A stretch of 64,000 bases of DNA from Alterisphingorhabdus sp051668705 (GCF_051668705.1 NZ_CP196351.1:2170001-2234000), one strand, 5' to 3'. Positions 17,833-27,216 are shown, counted from the first letter of the stretch. Numbers and translations: made by a program. The notes: generated by a model from the letters alone, not told the origin.

Positions 17833-18831
17833 ATGACAATATTGCTGACAGGGATTGCCGGTTTTATCGGCCATGCGCTAGCCAAGAGGCTATTGGCGCG
17901 TGGTGAGCGCATCATCGGCATTGATAATCTGAACGATTATTATGATCCAGCGATAAAAAAAGCACGGCTGGCGGATCTTCAGGAATTTGACGATATTTTA
18001 ACGCTCCACCAGCTCGACTTCGCTGACATGGCAGCGCTTGAAGCAGCAATGGCCAATGATGAATTTGATCATATTGTGCATTTGGGTGCGCAAGCAGGCG
18101 TCCGCTATAGCCTGGAAAACCCAGCTGCTTATGTGCAGTCCAACCTGGTTGGTCATGCCAATATGTTGGAGCTGGCGCGTACCCGCCAGACCAAGCATAT
18201 GGTCTATGCCTCATCATCATCAGTTTATGGTCATGCCAAAACCATGCCGCTATCTGTCAATAATCGTGTTGACCATCCCGTTTCACTTTATGCTGCGACA
18301 AAAAAAGCCGATGAGCTTATGAGCGAGACCTATGCGCATCTTTATGGCCTGCCAATGACAGGGCTGCGCTTCTTTACGGTCTATGGTCCTTGGGGCCGCC
18401 CTGACATGGCACCATGGAAATTTACCAAGGCCATATTGGCGGGTGAGACCATACCGGTTTTCAATCACGGCAAGCTGAAACGCGATTTTACCTATATTGA
18501 TGATATTGTCGCCGGGATTATCGCTACGCTTGATCAACCGCCAGCCGATAATGATGCAGAAAAGCCCGGGGGCAGTTTTGCACGACATGCCATTTATAAT
18601 ATCGGGAATAACCAACCTGTTGAGTTGATGCACTTTATTGAGATTATTGCCGATGCTTGCGGACGCAAGGCCAATATGGAAATGCTTCCCATGCAGGCCG
18701 GTGATGTTTATGAAACCTATGCCGATATCAGTGACATTTCGCGCGATTTTGGCTATAGTCCGCAAACACCTTTAGAAAAAGGGATGCCGAATTTCGTGAC
18801 TTGGTATAAGCGCTTTTACAACATAGTGTAG
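17833..18831 (+). CDS. NAD-dependent sugar-nucleotide epimerase, UDP-glucuronate 4-epimerase type
   Basis: A 332-residue extended short-chain dehydrogenase. The Rossmann glycine motif GIAGFIGHALAKRLL lies at residues 6-20. IGIDNLNDYYDPAIKKARL (about 29-47) is the signature of UDP-glucuronate epimerases. The active site shows SSSSVYG (about 126-132) and YAATKKADE (about 156-164, YxxxK). FTVYGPWGRPDMAPWKF follows near 181-197. It would make UDP-galacturonate from UDP-glucuronate for the polysaccharide. It lies 47 bases after wecC and is likely co-transcribed. Confidence 0.9.
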   Translation: MTILLTGIAGFIGHALAKRLLARGERIIGIDNLNDYYDPAIKKARLADLQEFDDILTLHQLDFADMAALEAAMANDEFDHIVHLGAQAGVRYSLENPAAYVQSNLVGHANMLELARTRQTKHMVYASSSSVYGHAKTMPLSVNNRVDHPVSLYAATKKADELMSETYAHLYGLPMTGLRFFTVYGPWGRPDMAPWKFTKAILAGETIPVFNHGKLKRDFTYIDDIVAGIIATLDQPPADNDAEKPGGSFARHAIYNIGNNQPVELMHFIEIIADACGRKANMEMLPMQAGDVYETYADISDISRDFGYSPQTPLEKGMPNFVTWYKRFYNIV

Positions 18832-18845
18832 GCAAGGATTCGATT

Positions 18846-19148
18846 ATGATAATCGTAGAAGGCTGGATCAAGTTTGCAGATGGCGAAATAGCGCGTGTAA
18901 AGACGCCTGCCATGCAGGCTGTATCAGAGACATTGAAAGAAGATGGATGCCTGCATTATTGCATGGCCATCGATATTGATGACCCTAATCTTATCCGCAT
19001 TTCAGAGCGCTGGCGCGATGAGGAAGCCCTTGCCGCGCATTTCACCGCGCCGCATATGGTGGAATTCGGCAAGTTGCTGGCGAGTGTTAAGCGGGAAAGT
19101 GCGGATGTGCGGGCCTATAGCGCAGAGGAAGTTCGCCGCCTGATGTAA
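18846..19148 (+). CDS. antibiotic biosynthesis monooxygenase (ABM) domain protein
   Basis: A 100-residue single-domain protein of the dimeric alpha/beta-barrel (ABM/YgiN-like) fold. The second half, HYCMAIDIDDPNLIRISERW then HFTAPHMVEFGKLL, has the typical pattern of a histidine-bearing helix after the central strands. Members include quinol monooxygenases and cofactor-free oxygenases. The substrate is unknown. It sits 14 bases after the epimerase gene and 22 bases before the phosphomannose isomerase gene, so it is embedded in the sugar-nucleotide operon, where no oxygenase would be expected. Confidence 0.82.
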   Translation: MIIVEGWIKFADGEIARVKTPAMQAVSETLKEDGCLHYCMAIDIDDPNLIRISERWRDEEALAAHFTAPHMVEFGKLLASVKRESADVRAYSAEEVRRLM

Positions 19149-19170
19149 TAGGCTGCCAACTAACCTTTTC

Positions 19171-19977
19171 ATGATCACACAATTACAGCAATTTCGGGTA
19201 GAAAAGCCTTGGGGACGGGAAAAACTGCCCGCTCCGTTTAACGACCCGCGCAAAATCGGCGAAATCTGGTTCCAGAACGACCAGAGTGATGGCGCGAATA
19301 TTTGCGATCAATTGCTGGTCAAATATCTTTTCACCAGTGAGAAACTCTCCGTACAGGTTCACCCCGATGACAAGACAGCCAGAGCGCAAGGCCTGGAATC
19401 CGGTAAGACCGAATGTTGGTATATATTGCACGCTGATGAGGATGCGCGGCTAGGGCTGGGTTTGAAATCCACATGTGATACACAGACACTGCGCGCAGCC
19501 GCTTTGTCAGGCGATATTGAGCATATGCTGGATTGGAAAACGACACAGGCAGGCGATATATGGTTTGTTCCACCCGGCACAATTCATGCCATAGGCGGCG
19601 GCTTACAGCTTATCGAAGTACAGCAGAATGCCGATATTACCTACCGGCTTTACGATTATGGCAGGCCGCGCGAATTACACCTTGATGCAGCTATGCCGGT
19701 CGCAACTCCCGGGCCTTATAATATGGTCAATCATATTCCGGCAGGCCAAAAACCTGTGCTTCATAGCACGCATTTTTCTCTGCAATTGATTGACGGCCCC
19801 GGGCAATATCCCGAAAATTTGCCGCAAGACCTCATCCTTATTCCGCTAGACGATAGTCTGGTGATGGATGGCATAAAGCTGGAGCCGGGCGAAGTATATT
19901 ACGCCAATAATGTGCACAGCCTCCAATGGGCAAATCCTGCAAAACTGCTATTAGCATGGCCCAACGCAACCGACTGA
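19171..19977 (+). CDS. manA: class I mannose-6-phosphate isomerase
   Basis: A 268-residue zinc-dependent cupin enzyme that interconverts fructose-6-phosphate and mannose-6-phosphate, the first step toward GDP-mannose. Motifs: KPWGREKLPAPF (residues 11-22), KIGEIWFQND (about 28-37), VQVHPDDKTA (about 61-70), GKTECWYIL (about 77-85) and VPPGTIHAIGGGLQLIEVQ (about 132-150). It is a short form similar to Bacillus-type ManA, without the long insert of the enteric enzyme. The GDP-mannose pyrophosphorylase gene follows 16 bases downstream. Phosphomannomutase is not in this window. Confidence 0.88.
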   Translation: MITQLQQFRVEKPWGREKLPAPFNDPRKIGEIWFQNDQSDGANICDQLLVKYLFTSEKLSVQVHPDDKTARAQGLESGKTECWYILHADEDARLGLGLKSTCDTQTLRAAALSGDIEHMLDWKTTQAGDIWFVPPGTIHAIGGGLQLIEVQQNADITYRLYDYGRPRELHLDAAMPVATPGPYNMVNHIPAGQKPVLHSTHFSLQLIDGPGQYPENLPQDLILIPLDDSLVMDGIKLEPGEVYYANNVHSLQWANPAKLLLAWPNATD

Positions 19978-19993
19978 CACGTAAAGGGCAGTT

Positions 19994-21049
19994 ATGATTA
20001 TTCCTACCATATTATCTGGCGGCGCTGGCTCACGTTTATGGCCACGATCGACAGCCGATAAGCCAAAACAATTTCTGGCATTGGCAGAGGATAAAACCAT
20101 GTTTGCCGCCACGCTGGCGCGCGTTTCTGGTCAGCAGGGTTTTGGTACACCAATGATTATCGGCAATGCCGCGCACAAAAATCTGATTGATGATGAACTA
20201 ACCGAAGCTGGCTGCCAGGATGCAACCATATTCCTAGAGCCATGCGCCCGCAACACTGCGCCTGCCATTGCGCTCGCTGCGTTGGAAGCGGATGCGGATG
20301 ATGTGCTGCTGGTCATGCCCAGCGACCATGTCATCACCAAGCCGCAAGTGTTTCTGGACACTGTTGCCGCCGCCGTACAAGCTGCATCTAACGGTTATCT
20401 GGTCACATTTGGCATCACGCCCAATCAGCCAGAGACCGGATATGGCTATATCGCCGCAGCCCAGCCGCTTGACGGGATACAAGGCGGCCATGAAGTTGCC
20501 CGCTTCGTTGAAAAGCCCGCGCGTGAAAATGCACAGCAGATGCTCGATCAAGGTGGGCATTATTGGAATGCCGGTATATTTTTGATGCGCGCAGGGGATT
20601 ATATTGCCGCGCTGCAAAACCATGCGCCAGATATCGCTGCAAAAGCGGAACTGGCCCATGAAAATGCTGCACGTAATGGGCATTTTGTCACGCCCGATGC
20701 CAGTCATTTTGCCGATTGTCCGTCAGATTCCATTGACTATGCGGTCATGGAAAAGGCCGAAAAGGTCGCGGTATTTGCCATGGATTGTGGGTGGTCTGAC
20801 CTTGGCAGTTGGGACGCGTTGTACGAGCTTGCAGCCAAGGATGGCGATGCCAATGCTGTATCGGGCCAAGCAGCATTGCTGAACAGCAAAGGCAATTTGG
20901 TACAAAGCGATCAATTGCGGATTGCCGCCGCCGATATCGATAATATGATTATCGTTGCCCAGGGCAATGACGTGCTGATCTTACCGCGCGGACAATCGCA
21001 AAAAGTGAAAGAACTGAAAGCCCTGCTGGACACATCAAGCAAAAGCTAA
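19994..21049 (+). CDS. mannose-1-phosphate guanylyltransferase
   Basis: A 351-residue nucleotidyltransferase. The signature ILSGGAGSRLWPRSTADKPK (residues 6-25) begins the protein, with VLLVMPSDHVI near 103-113, GYGYIAA near 149-155, and ENAQQMLDQGGHYWNAGIFL (about 177-196). It joins GTP and mannose-1-phosphate to give GDP-mannose. It lacks the C-terminal isomerase domain of bifunctional AlgA/ManC proteins, in keeping with the separate isomerase gene just upstream. It ends the sugar-nucleotide operon; hslV begins 63 bases later. Confidence 0.92.
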   Translation: MIIPTILSGGAGSRLWPRSTADKPKQFLALAEDKTMFAATLARVSGQQGFGTPMIIGNAAHKNLIDDELTEAGCQDATIFLEPCARNTAPAIALAALEADADDVLLVMPSDHVITKPQVFLDTVAAAVQAASNGYLVTFGITPNQPETGYGYIAAAQPLDGIQGGHEVARFVEKPARENAQQMLDQGGHYWNAGIFLMRAGDYIAALQNHAPDIAAKAELAHENAARNGHFVTPDASHFADCPSDSIDYAVMEKAEKVAVFAMDCGWSDLGSWDALYELAAKDGDANAVSGQAALLNSKGNLVQSDQLRIAAADIDNMIIVAQGNDVLILPRGQSQKVKELKALLDTSSKS

Positions 21050-21112
21050 GCCGATTGGTCTGTCGGGCCAAGGCATCTTGCACCATCACGCAGAGCGTAC
21101 CATATTCACCTT

Positions 21113-21679
21113 ATGACTGATCACAACAACAGCAATATGCCTGTATGGCATGGCACAACAATTATTGGCGTTCGCAAAAATGGTAAGGCCGTGATTGCCG
21201 GCGATGGGCAGGTGTCTATGGGCCAGACCATCATGAAACCCAATGCACGCAAAGTACGCTCTTTGGGCGATGGCTCGGTTATTGGCGGTTTTGCTGGTGC
21301 AACAGCCGATGCCTTCACCCTTTTTGAACGGCTGGAAGCAAAATTGGAGCGGCATTCCGGGCAATTGATGCGGGCTGCCGTCGAATTGGCGAAGGATTGG
21401 CGTACAGACAAATATTTGCGCAATTTGGAAGCAATGATGATTGTCGCTGATAAGGATGTGACCCTTATTTTAACGGGCAATGGCGATGTTCTGGAACCAG
21501 GTGACGGCATTGCCGCCATTGGTTCGGGCGGCAACTATGCTCTGGCTGCTGCACGCGCTTTGATGGAATATGAAGATGATGCCGAAATATTGGCCCGCCG
21601 CGCAATGAAGATTGCCGCCGATGTCTGCGTTTACACCAATGATCAACTGACATTGGAAATACTCACTAGCGACACCTAA
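21113..21679 (+). CDS. hslV: ATP-dependent protease subunit HslV
   Basis: A 188-residue threonine protease of the proteasome-like HslUV complex. The catalytic residue is probably Thr15 in HGTTIIGVRKNGKAVIAGDG, so the first 14 residues would be a propeptide removed on maturation. This is longer than the single Met of the E. coli protein but usual in alphaproteobacteria. GQVSMGQTIMKPNARKVR and GNGDVLEP are family motifs. It degrades unfolded proteins after they are threaded in by HslU, encoded 73 bases downstream. Confidence 0.96.
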   Translation: MTDHNNSNMPVWHGTTIIGVRKNGKAVIAGDGQVSMGQTIMKPNARKVRSLGDGSVIGGFAGATADAFTLFERLEAKLERHSGQLMRAAVELAKDWRTDKYLRNLEAMMIVADKDVTLILTGNGDVLEPGDGIAAIGSGGNYALAAARALMEYEDDAEILARRAMKIAADVCVYTNDQLTLEILTSDT

Positions 21680-21752
21680 AAGCGCCCATAGCCAAAGGCT
21701 GACACACATTGTTATCGATATGCTTCACACATGAGTGAAAGCGATTGGACCC

Positions 21753-23063
21753 ATGGATATTATGACTGAAACACTTACACCCAAGAAAATCGTTGCTGCG
21801 CTGGACCAGCATATTGTTGGCCAGAAAGACGCCAAACGCGCCGTTGCCATTGCTTTGCGCAACCGCTGGCGGCGTCAGCGCTTACCGGCCGAATTGCGCG
21901 ATGAGGTCACACCCAAGAATATTTTGATGATAGGCCCCACAGGCTGCGGCAAGACGGAAATCTCCCGCCGTTTGGCAAAACTGGTCAACGCCCCTTTCAT
22001 TAAAATCGAGGCGACCAAATTCACAGAAGTTGGCTATGTAGGCCGCGATGTTGACCAGATAGCCCGTGATCTTGTCGAGGAAGCTGTCAGACTGGAAAAA
22101 GAAATTCGCCGCGAAGCCGTTCGCGAGGCTGCCGCTGAAGCCGCAATGAAAAGGCTGCTGGACGCACTGGTGGGTGACAATGCCAGTGAGGCGACCAGAG
22201 AGAGCTTTCGCCAGCGTATTGTCGATAACCATATGAACGATAATGAGGTCGAGATCGAGGTTGAAGATACGCCGCAAACTCAGATGGATTTGCCCGGTAT
22301 GAACGGGCAAGTCGGCATGATTAACTTATCTGATATGATGGGTAAAGCCTTTGGCAGTCCGCCCAAAAAGCGCCGCAAAATGCGTGTCGCTGATGCTTGG
22401 GACAAGCTGATTGAGGAAGAGTCTGACAAGCGTCTGGACGATGATGATGTCGCCCGTGCAGCTCTTGCCAATGCGGAAACAAACGGCATTGTGTTTCTTG
22501 ACGAGATCGACAAAATCGCTGTGTCAGATGTCCGCGGTGGTTCAGTCAGCCGCGAGGGCGTTCAACGCGATTTGCTGCCTTTGATTGAGGGCACTACTGT
22601 GGCCACCAAATATGGCGCAATGAAAACTGACCATGTTTTGTTTATTGCCTCTGGTGCTTTTCACGTATCGAAACCCAGCGACATGCTGCCCGAATTGCAG
22701 GGCCGCCTGCCCATCAGGGTGGAATTGCGCGCGCTGACCGAAGATGATTTCGTCACAATATTGTCTGACACAAAGGCCAATTTGCCAACTCAATATGCTG
22801 CGCTCATCGGCACCGAAGACGTCACACTGGACTTTAAAGATGATGCGATCAAGGCATTGGCGCGCATTGCCGCAGATGTGAATGACACGGTTGAGAATAT
22901 CGGCGCAAGGAGATTGCAGACAGTCATGGAAAAACTGCTTGAGCATATCAGCTATGAGGCAGAAGATATGGCGGGCCAGACTGTGGTTATCGATGCCAAA
23001 TATGTTGAGGGCCAGCTGGACACAGTTGCCAAGGATAGTGACCTTAGCAAATATGTCCTTTAG
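21753..23063 (+). CDS. hslU: ATP-dependent protease ATPase subunit HslU
   Basis: About 436 residues from the ATG at 21753; an ATG at 21762 and a GTG at 21735 are alternatives, and none has a strong ribosome-binding site. The AAA+ core shows Walker A GPTGCGKTEISR (about residues 57-68), the pore-region TEVGYVGRDVDQI and Walker B VFLDEIDKIAV (about 246-256). Sensor elements near GARRLQTVMEKLLE (about 386-399) follow. The insertion (I) domain spans about 105-235. It unfolds substrates and feeds them into HslV. Confidence 0.96.
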   Translation: MDIMTETLTPKKIVAALDQHIVGQKDAKRAVAIALRNRWRRQRLPAELRDEVTPKNILMIGPTGCGKTEISRRLAKLVNAPFIKIEATKFTEVGYVGRDVDQIARDLVEEAVRLEKEIRREAVREAAAEAAMKRLLDALVGDNASEATRESFRQRIVDNHMNDNEVEIEVEDTPQTQMDLPGMNGQVGMINLSDMMGKAFGSPPKKRRKMRVADAWDKLIEEESDKRLDDDDVARAALANAETNGIVFLDEIDKIAVSDVRGGSVSREGVQRDLLPLIEGTTVATKYGAMKTDHVLFIASGAFHVSKPSDMLPELQGRLPIRVELRALTEDDFVTILSDTKANLPTQYAALIGTEDVTLDFKDDAIKALARIAADVNDTVENIGARRLQTVMEKLLEHISYEAEDMAGQTVVIDAKYVEGQLDTVAKDSDLSKYVL

Positions 23064-23103
23064 TCTGTTCGCGAATAACGACAGCAATTAGGAGAATTCC
23101 CGC

Positions 23104-23532
23104 ATGACAGACACAAAACCGGCTGGATTGACAGGTGGCTGCCATTGCGGGGCGATCCGCTATACTCTGCACGAACCCCCTATCAACCATACATTGTGCC
23201 ATTGCCGCGATTGCCGCCGAAATGCCGGTGCGCAAATGGTTGGCTGGGCGATGTACAGGGAACAGGCCCTTGATATCGAAATGGGTGAGGTCGCAACCTA
23301 TGCGTCGTCTGAAAATGCGCGGCGACATTTTTGCATTCAGTGCGGCACCGGTCTGTTCTACACAAATGCCGCGCTGATCCCCGGTCTGGTAGATATTCGT
23401 TCGGGTACGTTGGATGAGCCCGATTTGCTGCCCGCGCAAATGCAGATTCAAACAGCGGATCGCATTAGCTGGATGGAAGATGTTCACCTTCTCCCAACTT
23501 GTGAGCGCTATCCTAATCCTAAGGATTTATAA
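23104..23532 (+). CDS. GFA (glutathione-dependent formaldehyde-activating/CENP-V) family protein
   Basis: A 142-residue zinc-binding protein of the GFA fold. The cysteine pairs are GGCHCGAIRY (residues 9-18), LCHCRDCRR (about 34-42) and CIQCGTGLFY (about 77-86). GFA proteins bind zinc structurally and through a second labile site; some bind glutathione adducts, but the role of most is unknown. A GGAG ribosome-binding site lies just before the ATG. It stands 40 bases after hslU and could be co-transcribed. Confidence 0.9.
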   Translation: MTDTKPAGLTGGCHCGAIRYTLHEPPINHTLCHCRDCRRNAGAQMVGWAMYREQALDIEMGEVATYASSENARRHFCIQCGTGLFYTNAALIPGLVDIRSGTLDEPDLLPAQMQIQTADRISWMEDVHLLPTCERYPNPKDL

Positions 23533-23731
23533 CGCGTTTATCCGGATTTTCCGCAAATCGTCTACATTCGTGGTTCATATTTGCAGCCAATGCTTGACAG
23601 CAGTTTACCAATTCTTACAAGTTCATTGCAATTGTAACTATTCACCGTAGGCGTACGAATATCTACTCGCTTACTCAGCCCATATTTGCATCGTGCTCAT
23701 GCTAGCCTTATGACAGGACATGTTGGATTTT

Positions 23732-24370
23732 ATGACCAAAACTTCTCTTCTCACCACGCTATTAGCCTCCACATTTTTGTTGATCAGTTGCAGCGGCGCT
23801 AGCAATGAATCAGATAATAGCGGTGATACCGGCGGCGCGACAGAATATGAAGGCGGCGATACACTTACCGTAGAAGAACAGCCTGGCCCGGCAATTGGTG
23901 ACCGCGCGCCGGTTGATCTGTCTCTCGCCGATGCTGATGGTAACAGCGTTCCCGTCTCTGAACGTACCGGAGAAAAAGGCACGATATTGGTGTTTACCCG
24001 CTCTGTTGATTGGTGCCCTTATTGTCAGGGCCAGTTGAAATTGTTGAACGACATTGCCGAAGATATTGGTGAAAAGGGCTATACCATTGCCGGTGTCAGC
24101 TATGATCCTGTCGCGTCGCTCAAAGCCTTTTCAAACGAACAGGACATTACATATACACTTTTATCTGATGATGGCTCCAAACTGATTGACGCTTTTGCCA
24201 TTCGCGATCCGCAATATGCCGATCCGGAAAGCCGCGCTTATGGTGTCCCTTACGCCTCTATCTTCGTTCTCGACAGTGATGGTGTTGTCCGCGCAAAATC
24301 TGTGTCATCTGACTATAAAAACCGACCGACAAATGATGAATTGCAATTGCTAATTGAAAGCGCTGGATAA
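23732..24370 (+). CDS. lipoprotein peroxiredoxin/redoxin domain protein
   Basis: About 212 residues from the ATG at 23732 (ATG at 23720 is an alternative). The signal peptide MTKTSLLTTLLASTFLLISC ends in a lipobox with Cys20, followed by an acidic, glycine-rich linker. The thioredoxin-like domain starts near residue 57 and has the redox motif SVDWCPYCQGQLKLL (about 102-116). The CPYC pair suggests a thiol oxidoreductase or an AhpC/TSA-like peroxidase acting at the periplasmic side of a membrane. It stands alone; no partner reductase gene is next to it. Confidence 0.83.
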   Translation: MTKTSLLTTLLASTFLLISCSGASNESDNSGDTGGATEYEGGDTLTVEEQPGPAIGDRAPVDLSLADADGNSVPVSERTGEKGTILVFTRSVDWCPYCQGQLKLLNDIAEDIGEKGYTIAGVSYDPVASLKAFSNEQDITYTLLSDDGSKLIDAFAIRDPQYADPESRAYGVPYASIFVLDSDGVVRAKSVSSDYKNRPTNDELQLLIESAG

Positions 24371-24464
24371 TCTCTGCGCTATAAGGGCAAGCCGGATACC
24401 CCAGATATAATGCCGCAATAGATAAATTTGCTGACAGATGGCGTTGCCGCTTTATAGCTGCAGC

Positions 24465-25106
24465 ATGTCCTGGTTACCAATTCCTCTTGAAAATATGATC
24501 GCATTTGTGGTCACTGATCTGGCATTCTGTCTTATCCCCGGCCCTGCTGTCATGGTCACGGTCAGCCATGCGCTATCTGGCGGAATGCGGGGTGCAGCCG
24601 GGCCGATATTGGGCATAAATTTCGGCAACTTTATCTGGTATGGGCTGTCCGCAATTGGCCTTATTGCTTTGGCGAGCCAAGCGCCGATTATATTTGCAAT
24701 CATGCAATTTGTTGGCACGGCCTATCTCATTTACATGGGCTATCGCCGCTTTGTCGCACCTGATTTCGCCAGTTCTATCGGTCCGGCTGCGCCTGCAAAG
24801 ACATTGGCCGGAGGTTTTGCAAATGGCATTGCAGTGCATATGGCGAACCCCAAAGCATTGCTATTCTATACCGCTGTTCTGCCGCAATTTCTGGATACGC
24901 AGCGGCCTATTGGCCCGCAAATTTTGGTTTTGATGGTTCTGACCATATTTACCGAAACCACCAGCCTGACCATCTACTCCTATATTTCTGCCAAAGGCGG
25001 GTCGCTGGCGCAAGCCAAGGGCCAGACCCTGTTGCTCAACCGTATTGCAGGCAGTATCTTGATTGCCGTCGCTCTGTCACTGGCATTTTTCAATATATGG
25101 GGCTGA
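24465..25106 (+). CDS. LysE family translocator
   Basis: A membrane exporter of about 213 residues from the ATG at 24465. ATGs at 24438 and 24495 are alternatives and none has a clear ribosome-binding site; the usual family length near 205-210 favours the later two. About six membrane helices are visible, and the hallmark LIPGPAVMVTVSHALSGG lies near residues 21-38. LysE/RhtB proteins export amino acids such as lysine, threonine or homoserine lactone; the substrate here is unknown. No adjacent LysG-type regulator is seen. Confidence 0.88.
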   Translation: MSWLPIPLENMIAFVVTDLAFCLIPGPAVMVTVSHALSGGMRGAAGPILGINFGNFIWYGLSAIGLIALASQAPIIFAIMQFVGTAYLIYMGYRRFVAPDFASSIGPAAPAKTLAGGFANGIAVHMANPKALLFYTAVLPQFLDTQRPIGPQILVLMVLTIFTETTSLTIYSYISAKGGSLAQAKGQTLLLNRIAGSILIAVALSLAFFNIWG

Positions 25107-25192
25107 TAAACGAATGAGCCTGAAAATCGGGCATTTGCTTTCGGAAATAGAATGACGGTTGCCAGCACAAGCAAATCCGCTAAAGGCGGCTT

Positions 25193-26161
25193 ATGCGAAC
25201 ATTTATGATCATTATAGCTCTTCTCGCGCTCATTATAGGCGCGGGGTATTTCTGGTTTAGCAGCCTGGCACCAGCCCAGCAATTAAACACCGCAGATGCG
25301 TGGTTTGGTTCATCAAGCAAAGGTGAAAAAACTGGCGATGCTGTGGTTTTTGACGAGGCCAATAATGTGGCTCTGAATATCTGGCGGCCCAATGATCTTG
25401 ATGAGAATGCAAAGGCGCCTGTGCTGGTCTTCTTCTATGGCGGGTCATGGCGCATGGGTGACCGTGATGAATATGACTTTCTTGCGCGCTCTTTCACCAA
25501 TTTGGGTTATATCGTCGTGCTACCCAATTACCGGCTTTTCCCAGAAGTGAAATGGCCTTCAATGGTGGAAGATAGCGCAGCAGCTTTGGCATGGACGCAT
25601 GATAATATCGCGCAATATGGCGGCGACCCTGAGCAGATTGTGGTGTCTGGCCATAGTGCAGGTGCCTATAATGCGGTTATGGCGGTGATCGACCCGCAAT
25701 GGCTGGCCAAACATGGGAAGAGCGATGCGATCATTCGCGGCATTGCCCCGCTTGCCGGACCGTTTGATTTCTATCCTTTTGATTCTGACTCGACCAAAAA
25801 CAGTTTTGGCAACGCTGATGATCCGAAAATGACCCAGCCGGTTAATTTCGCGCGTGGTGATGCGCCGCCCATGCTGTTGCTGACAGGCGATAGCGATAAG
25901 ACGGTACAACCGCGCAACAGCAAGGAATTGCAAAAACGTCTGGTACAGGCTGGCGGTGAAGCGGAATATGGCGAATATGCAGGTCTGGGACATGCCGACA
26001 TCATCATGGCCGCGTCCTCGCTATTCGCCAGCAAGGCCCCCGTGATTGACGATATGGACAGTTTCTTCAAAAAGGCACTGGCCGCGCCGCGCAAGGCAAA
26101 GCCGGTATCTCCCGAGACACAGACTGAAAACAGTCCTGAGGCTGAGGCAGATAATAGCTAA
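25193..26161 (+). CDS. membrane-anchored alpha/beta hydrolase (esterase-like)
   Basis: A 322-residue protein with an N-terminal hydrophobic anchor (residues 3-23) and an alpha/beta-hydrolase domain. The nucleophile elbow is SGHSAGAY (about 155-162, Ser158). The oxyanion strand reads VFFYGGSWRMGD, where the usual HGG is YGG. The acid is likely in LLTGDSDKTVQP (about 225-236), and the His in GLGHADII (about 262-269). It resembles BD-FAE/carboxylesterase types. The tail is rich in E, P and S. Substrate unknown. Confidence 0.82.
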   Translation: MRTFMIIIALLALIIGAGYFWFSSLAPAQQLNTADAWFGSSSKGEKTGDAVVFDEANNVALNIWRPNDLDENAKAPVLVFFYGGSWRMGDRDEYDFLARSFTNLGYIVVLPNYRLFPEVKWPSMVEDSAAALAWTHDNIAQYGGDPEQIVVSGHSAGAYNAVMAVIDPQWLAKHGKSDAIIRGIAPLAGPFDFYPFDSDSTKNSFGNADDPKMTQPVNFARGDAPPMLLLTGDSDKTVQPRNSKELQKRLVQAGGEAEYGEYAGLGHADIIMAASSLFASKAPVIDDMDSFFKKALAAPRKAKPVSPETQTENSPEAEADNS

Positions 26162-26170
26162 AGCCCGAAT

Positions 26171-26788
26171 TTACAGCGCCGCATTATTATAGCAATGCCA
26201 TGTCAAAATCGCGATGGCACCGCGATGTGGTGACCAGTTTTTGGCCAATTCGCGTGTCTCTTTTTCGCTCGGACGTTCGTCCAGACCTAATATCTTGCCC
26301 ATACCTGCCTGTACGGCCAAGTCACCCGCAGGCCAGATATCGGGCCGGCCTTCTGCGAATAACAGATAGATTTCTGCTGACCAGCGGCCAATGCCTTTCA
26401 CCAATGTGAGCTTTGCTATCGCCTCTTCATCATCAGCAGGCAAATCATCAAGCTGCAATCCACCAGACACAATCAGTTCTGCCAATGATCGGGCATAGCC
26501 CTGTTTCTGCCGCGACAGCCCGCAACCACGCAGATCATCAAACTCAGCAGCGATAACTGTTTCCGGCGGACACCCCTCGCCCAAATGTGCTTCCAACTTG
26601 TTCCAGACAGAGGATGCAGCGGCCACGCTGACCTGTTGGCCTACAATCGTCCGCAGCAATGTCGTATAGCCACGTTCTCTAATGCGGGCTTCAGGATAAC
26701 CGGCCAGATCACGCGCCCTTGCTATTCCCGGTTCGTTTTCAGCAATCTGGTCGATACTATTTTTGATCTGCTCTTTGCTCAAACCCAT
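26171..26788 (-). CDS. DNA-3-methyladenine glycosylase (HhH-GPD, AlkA type)
   Basis: A 205-residue base-excision repair enzyme from the ATG at 26788, chosen because a CAGGAG site lies just upstream and the domain begins there; a longer frame to 26893 would overlap the ferredoxin gene. The helix-hairpin-helix is LTLVKGIGRWSAEIYLLF (about 127-144), and the catalytic aspartate is probably Asp156 in WPAGDLAVQAG. It would excise alkylated bases. It is divergent from the ferredoxin gene across about 96 bases. Confidence 0.87.
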   Translation of the reverse strand: MGLSKEQIKNSIDQIAENEPGIARARDLAGYPEARIRERGYTTLLRTIVGQQVSVAAASSVWNKLEAHLGEGCPPETVIAAEFDDLRGCGLSRQKQGYARSLAELIVSGGLQLDDLPADDEEAIAKLTLVKGIGRWSAEIYLLFAEGRPDIWPAGDLAVQAGMGKILGLDERPSEKETRELAKNWSPHRGAIAILTWHCYNNAAL

Positions 26789-26884
26789 AACGGTGCCTAC
26801 TCCTGTGCTATCTGCCCCTTGCAAATAAGGGCAACGCAATACATATGCGCATCTTGCATAGGATCGTAATGGAGTGAGCATATT

Positions 26885-27202
26885 ATGCCACAATTGATTG
26901 TAGTAGACCGTTCAGGAGAAGAGAAAGCCGTTGAGGCAACTGCCGGTCTGTCTGTTATGGAAGCTATTCGTGACAATGGCTTTGACGAGTTATTGGCTTT
27001 GTGTGGCGGCTGCTGCTCATGCGCGACCTGCCATATCCATGTCGACCCATCTTTTCAGGACAAATTGCCAGCAATGAGCGAAGATGAAGATGATCTTCTG
27101 GAAAGCTCTGACCACCGCAATGAGCAATCACGCCTTAGCTGTCAGGTTATTATGAGTGATGAACTGAACGGCTTGAAAGTCGCTATTGCACCGGAAGACT
27201 AA
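26885..27202 (+). CDS. [2Fe-2S] ferredoxin, putidaredoxin/adrenodoxin type
   Basis: A 105-residue ferredoxin. Cluster ligands by spacing are Cys40, Cys46, Cys49 and Cys86, seen in CGGCCSCATCHIHVD and RLSCQVI. Extra cysteines 43 and 44 lie in the loop. This class passes electrons to cytochrome P450s, to ring oxygenases, or to Fe-S assembly. No P450 or reductase lies nearby, so the partner is unknown. The strongly acidic segment SEDEDDLLESSD (about 65-76) is the usual partner-docking surface. Confidence 0.92.
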   Translation: MPQLIVVDRSGEEKAVEATAGLSVMEAIRDNGFDELLALCGGCCSCATCHIHVDPSFQDKLPAMSEDEDDLLESSDHRNEQSRLSCQVIMSDELNGLKVAIAPED

Positions 27203-27216
27203 GCTCTAGCTTGTCT

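Noticed and set aside
26789..26893. 35-residue N-terminal extension of the AlkA-type gene
   Set aside because: It overlaps the ferredoxin start and carries no domain. A better ribosome-binding site precedes the ATG at 26788.
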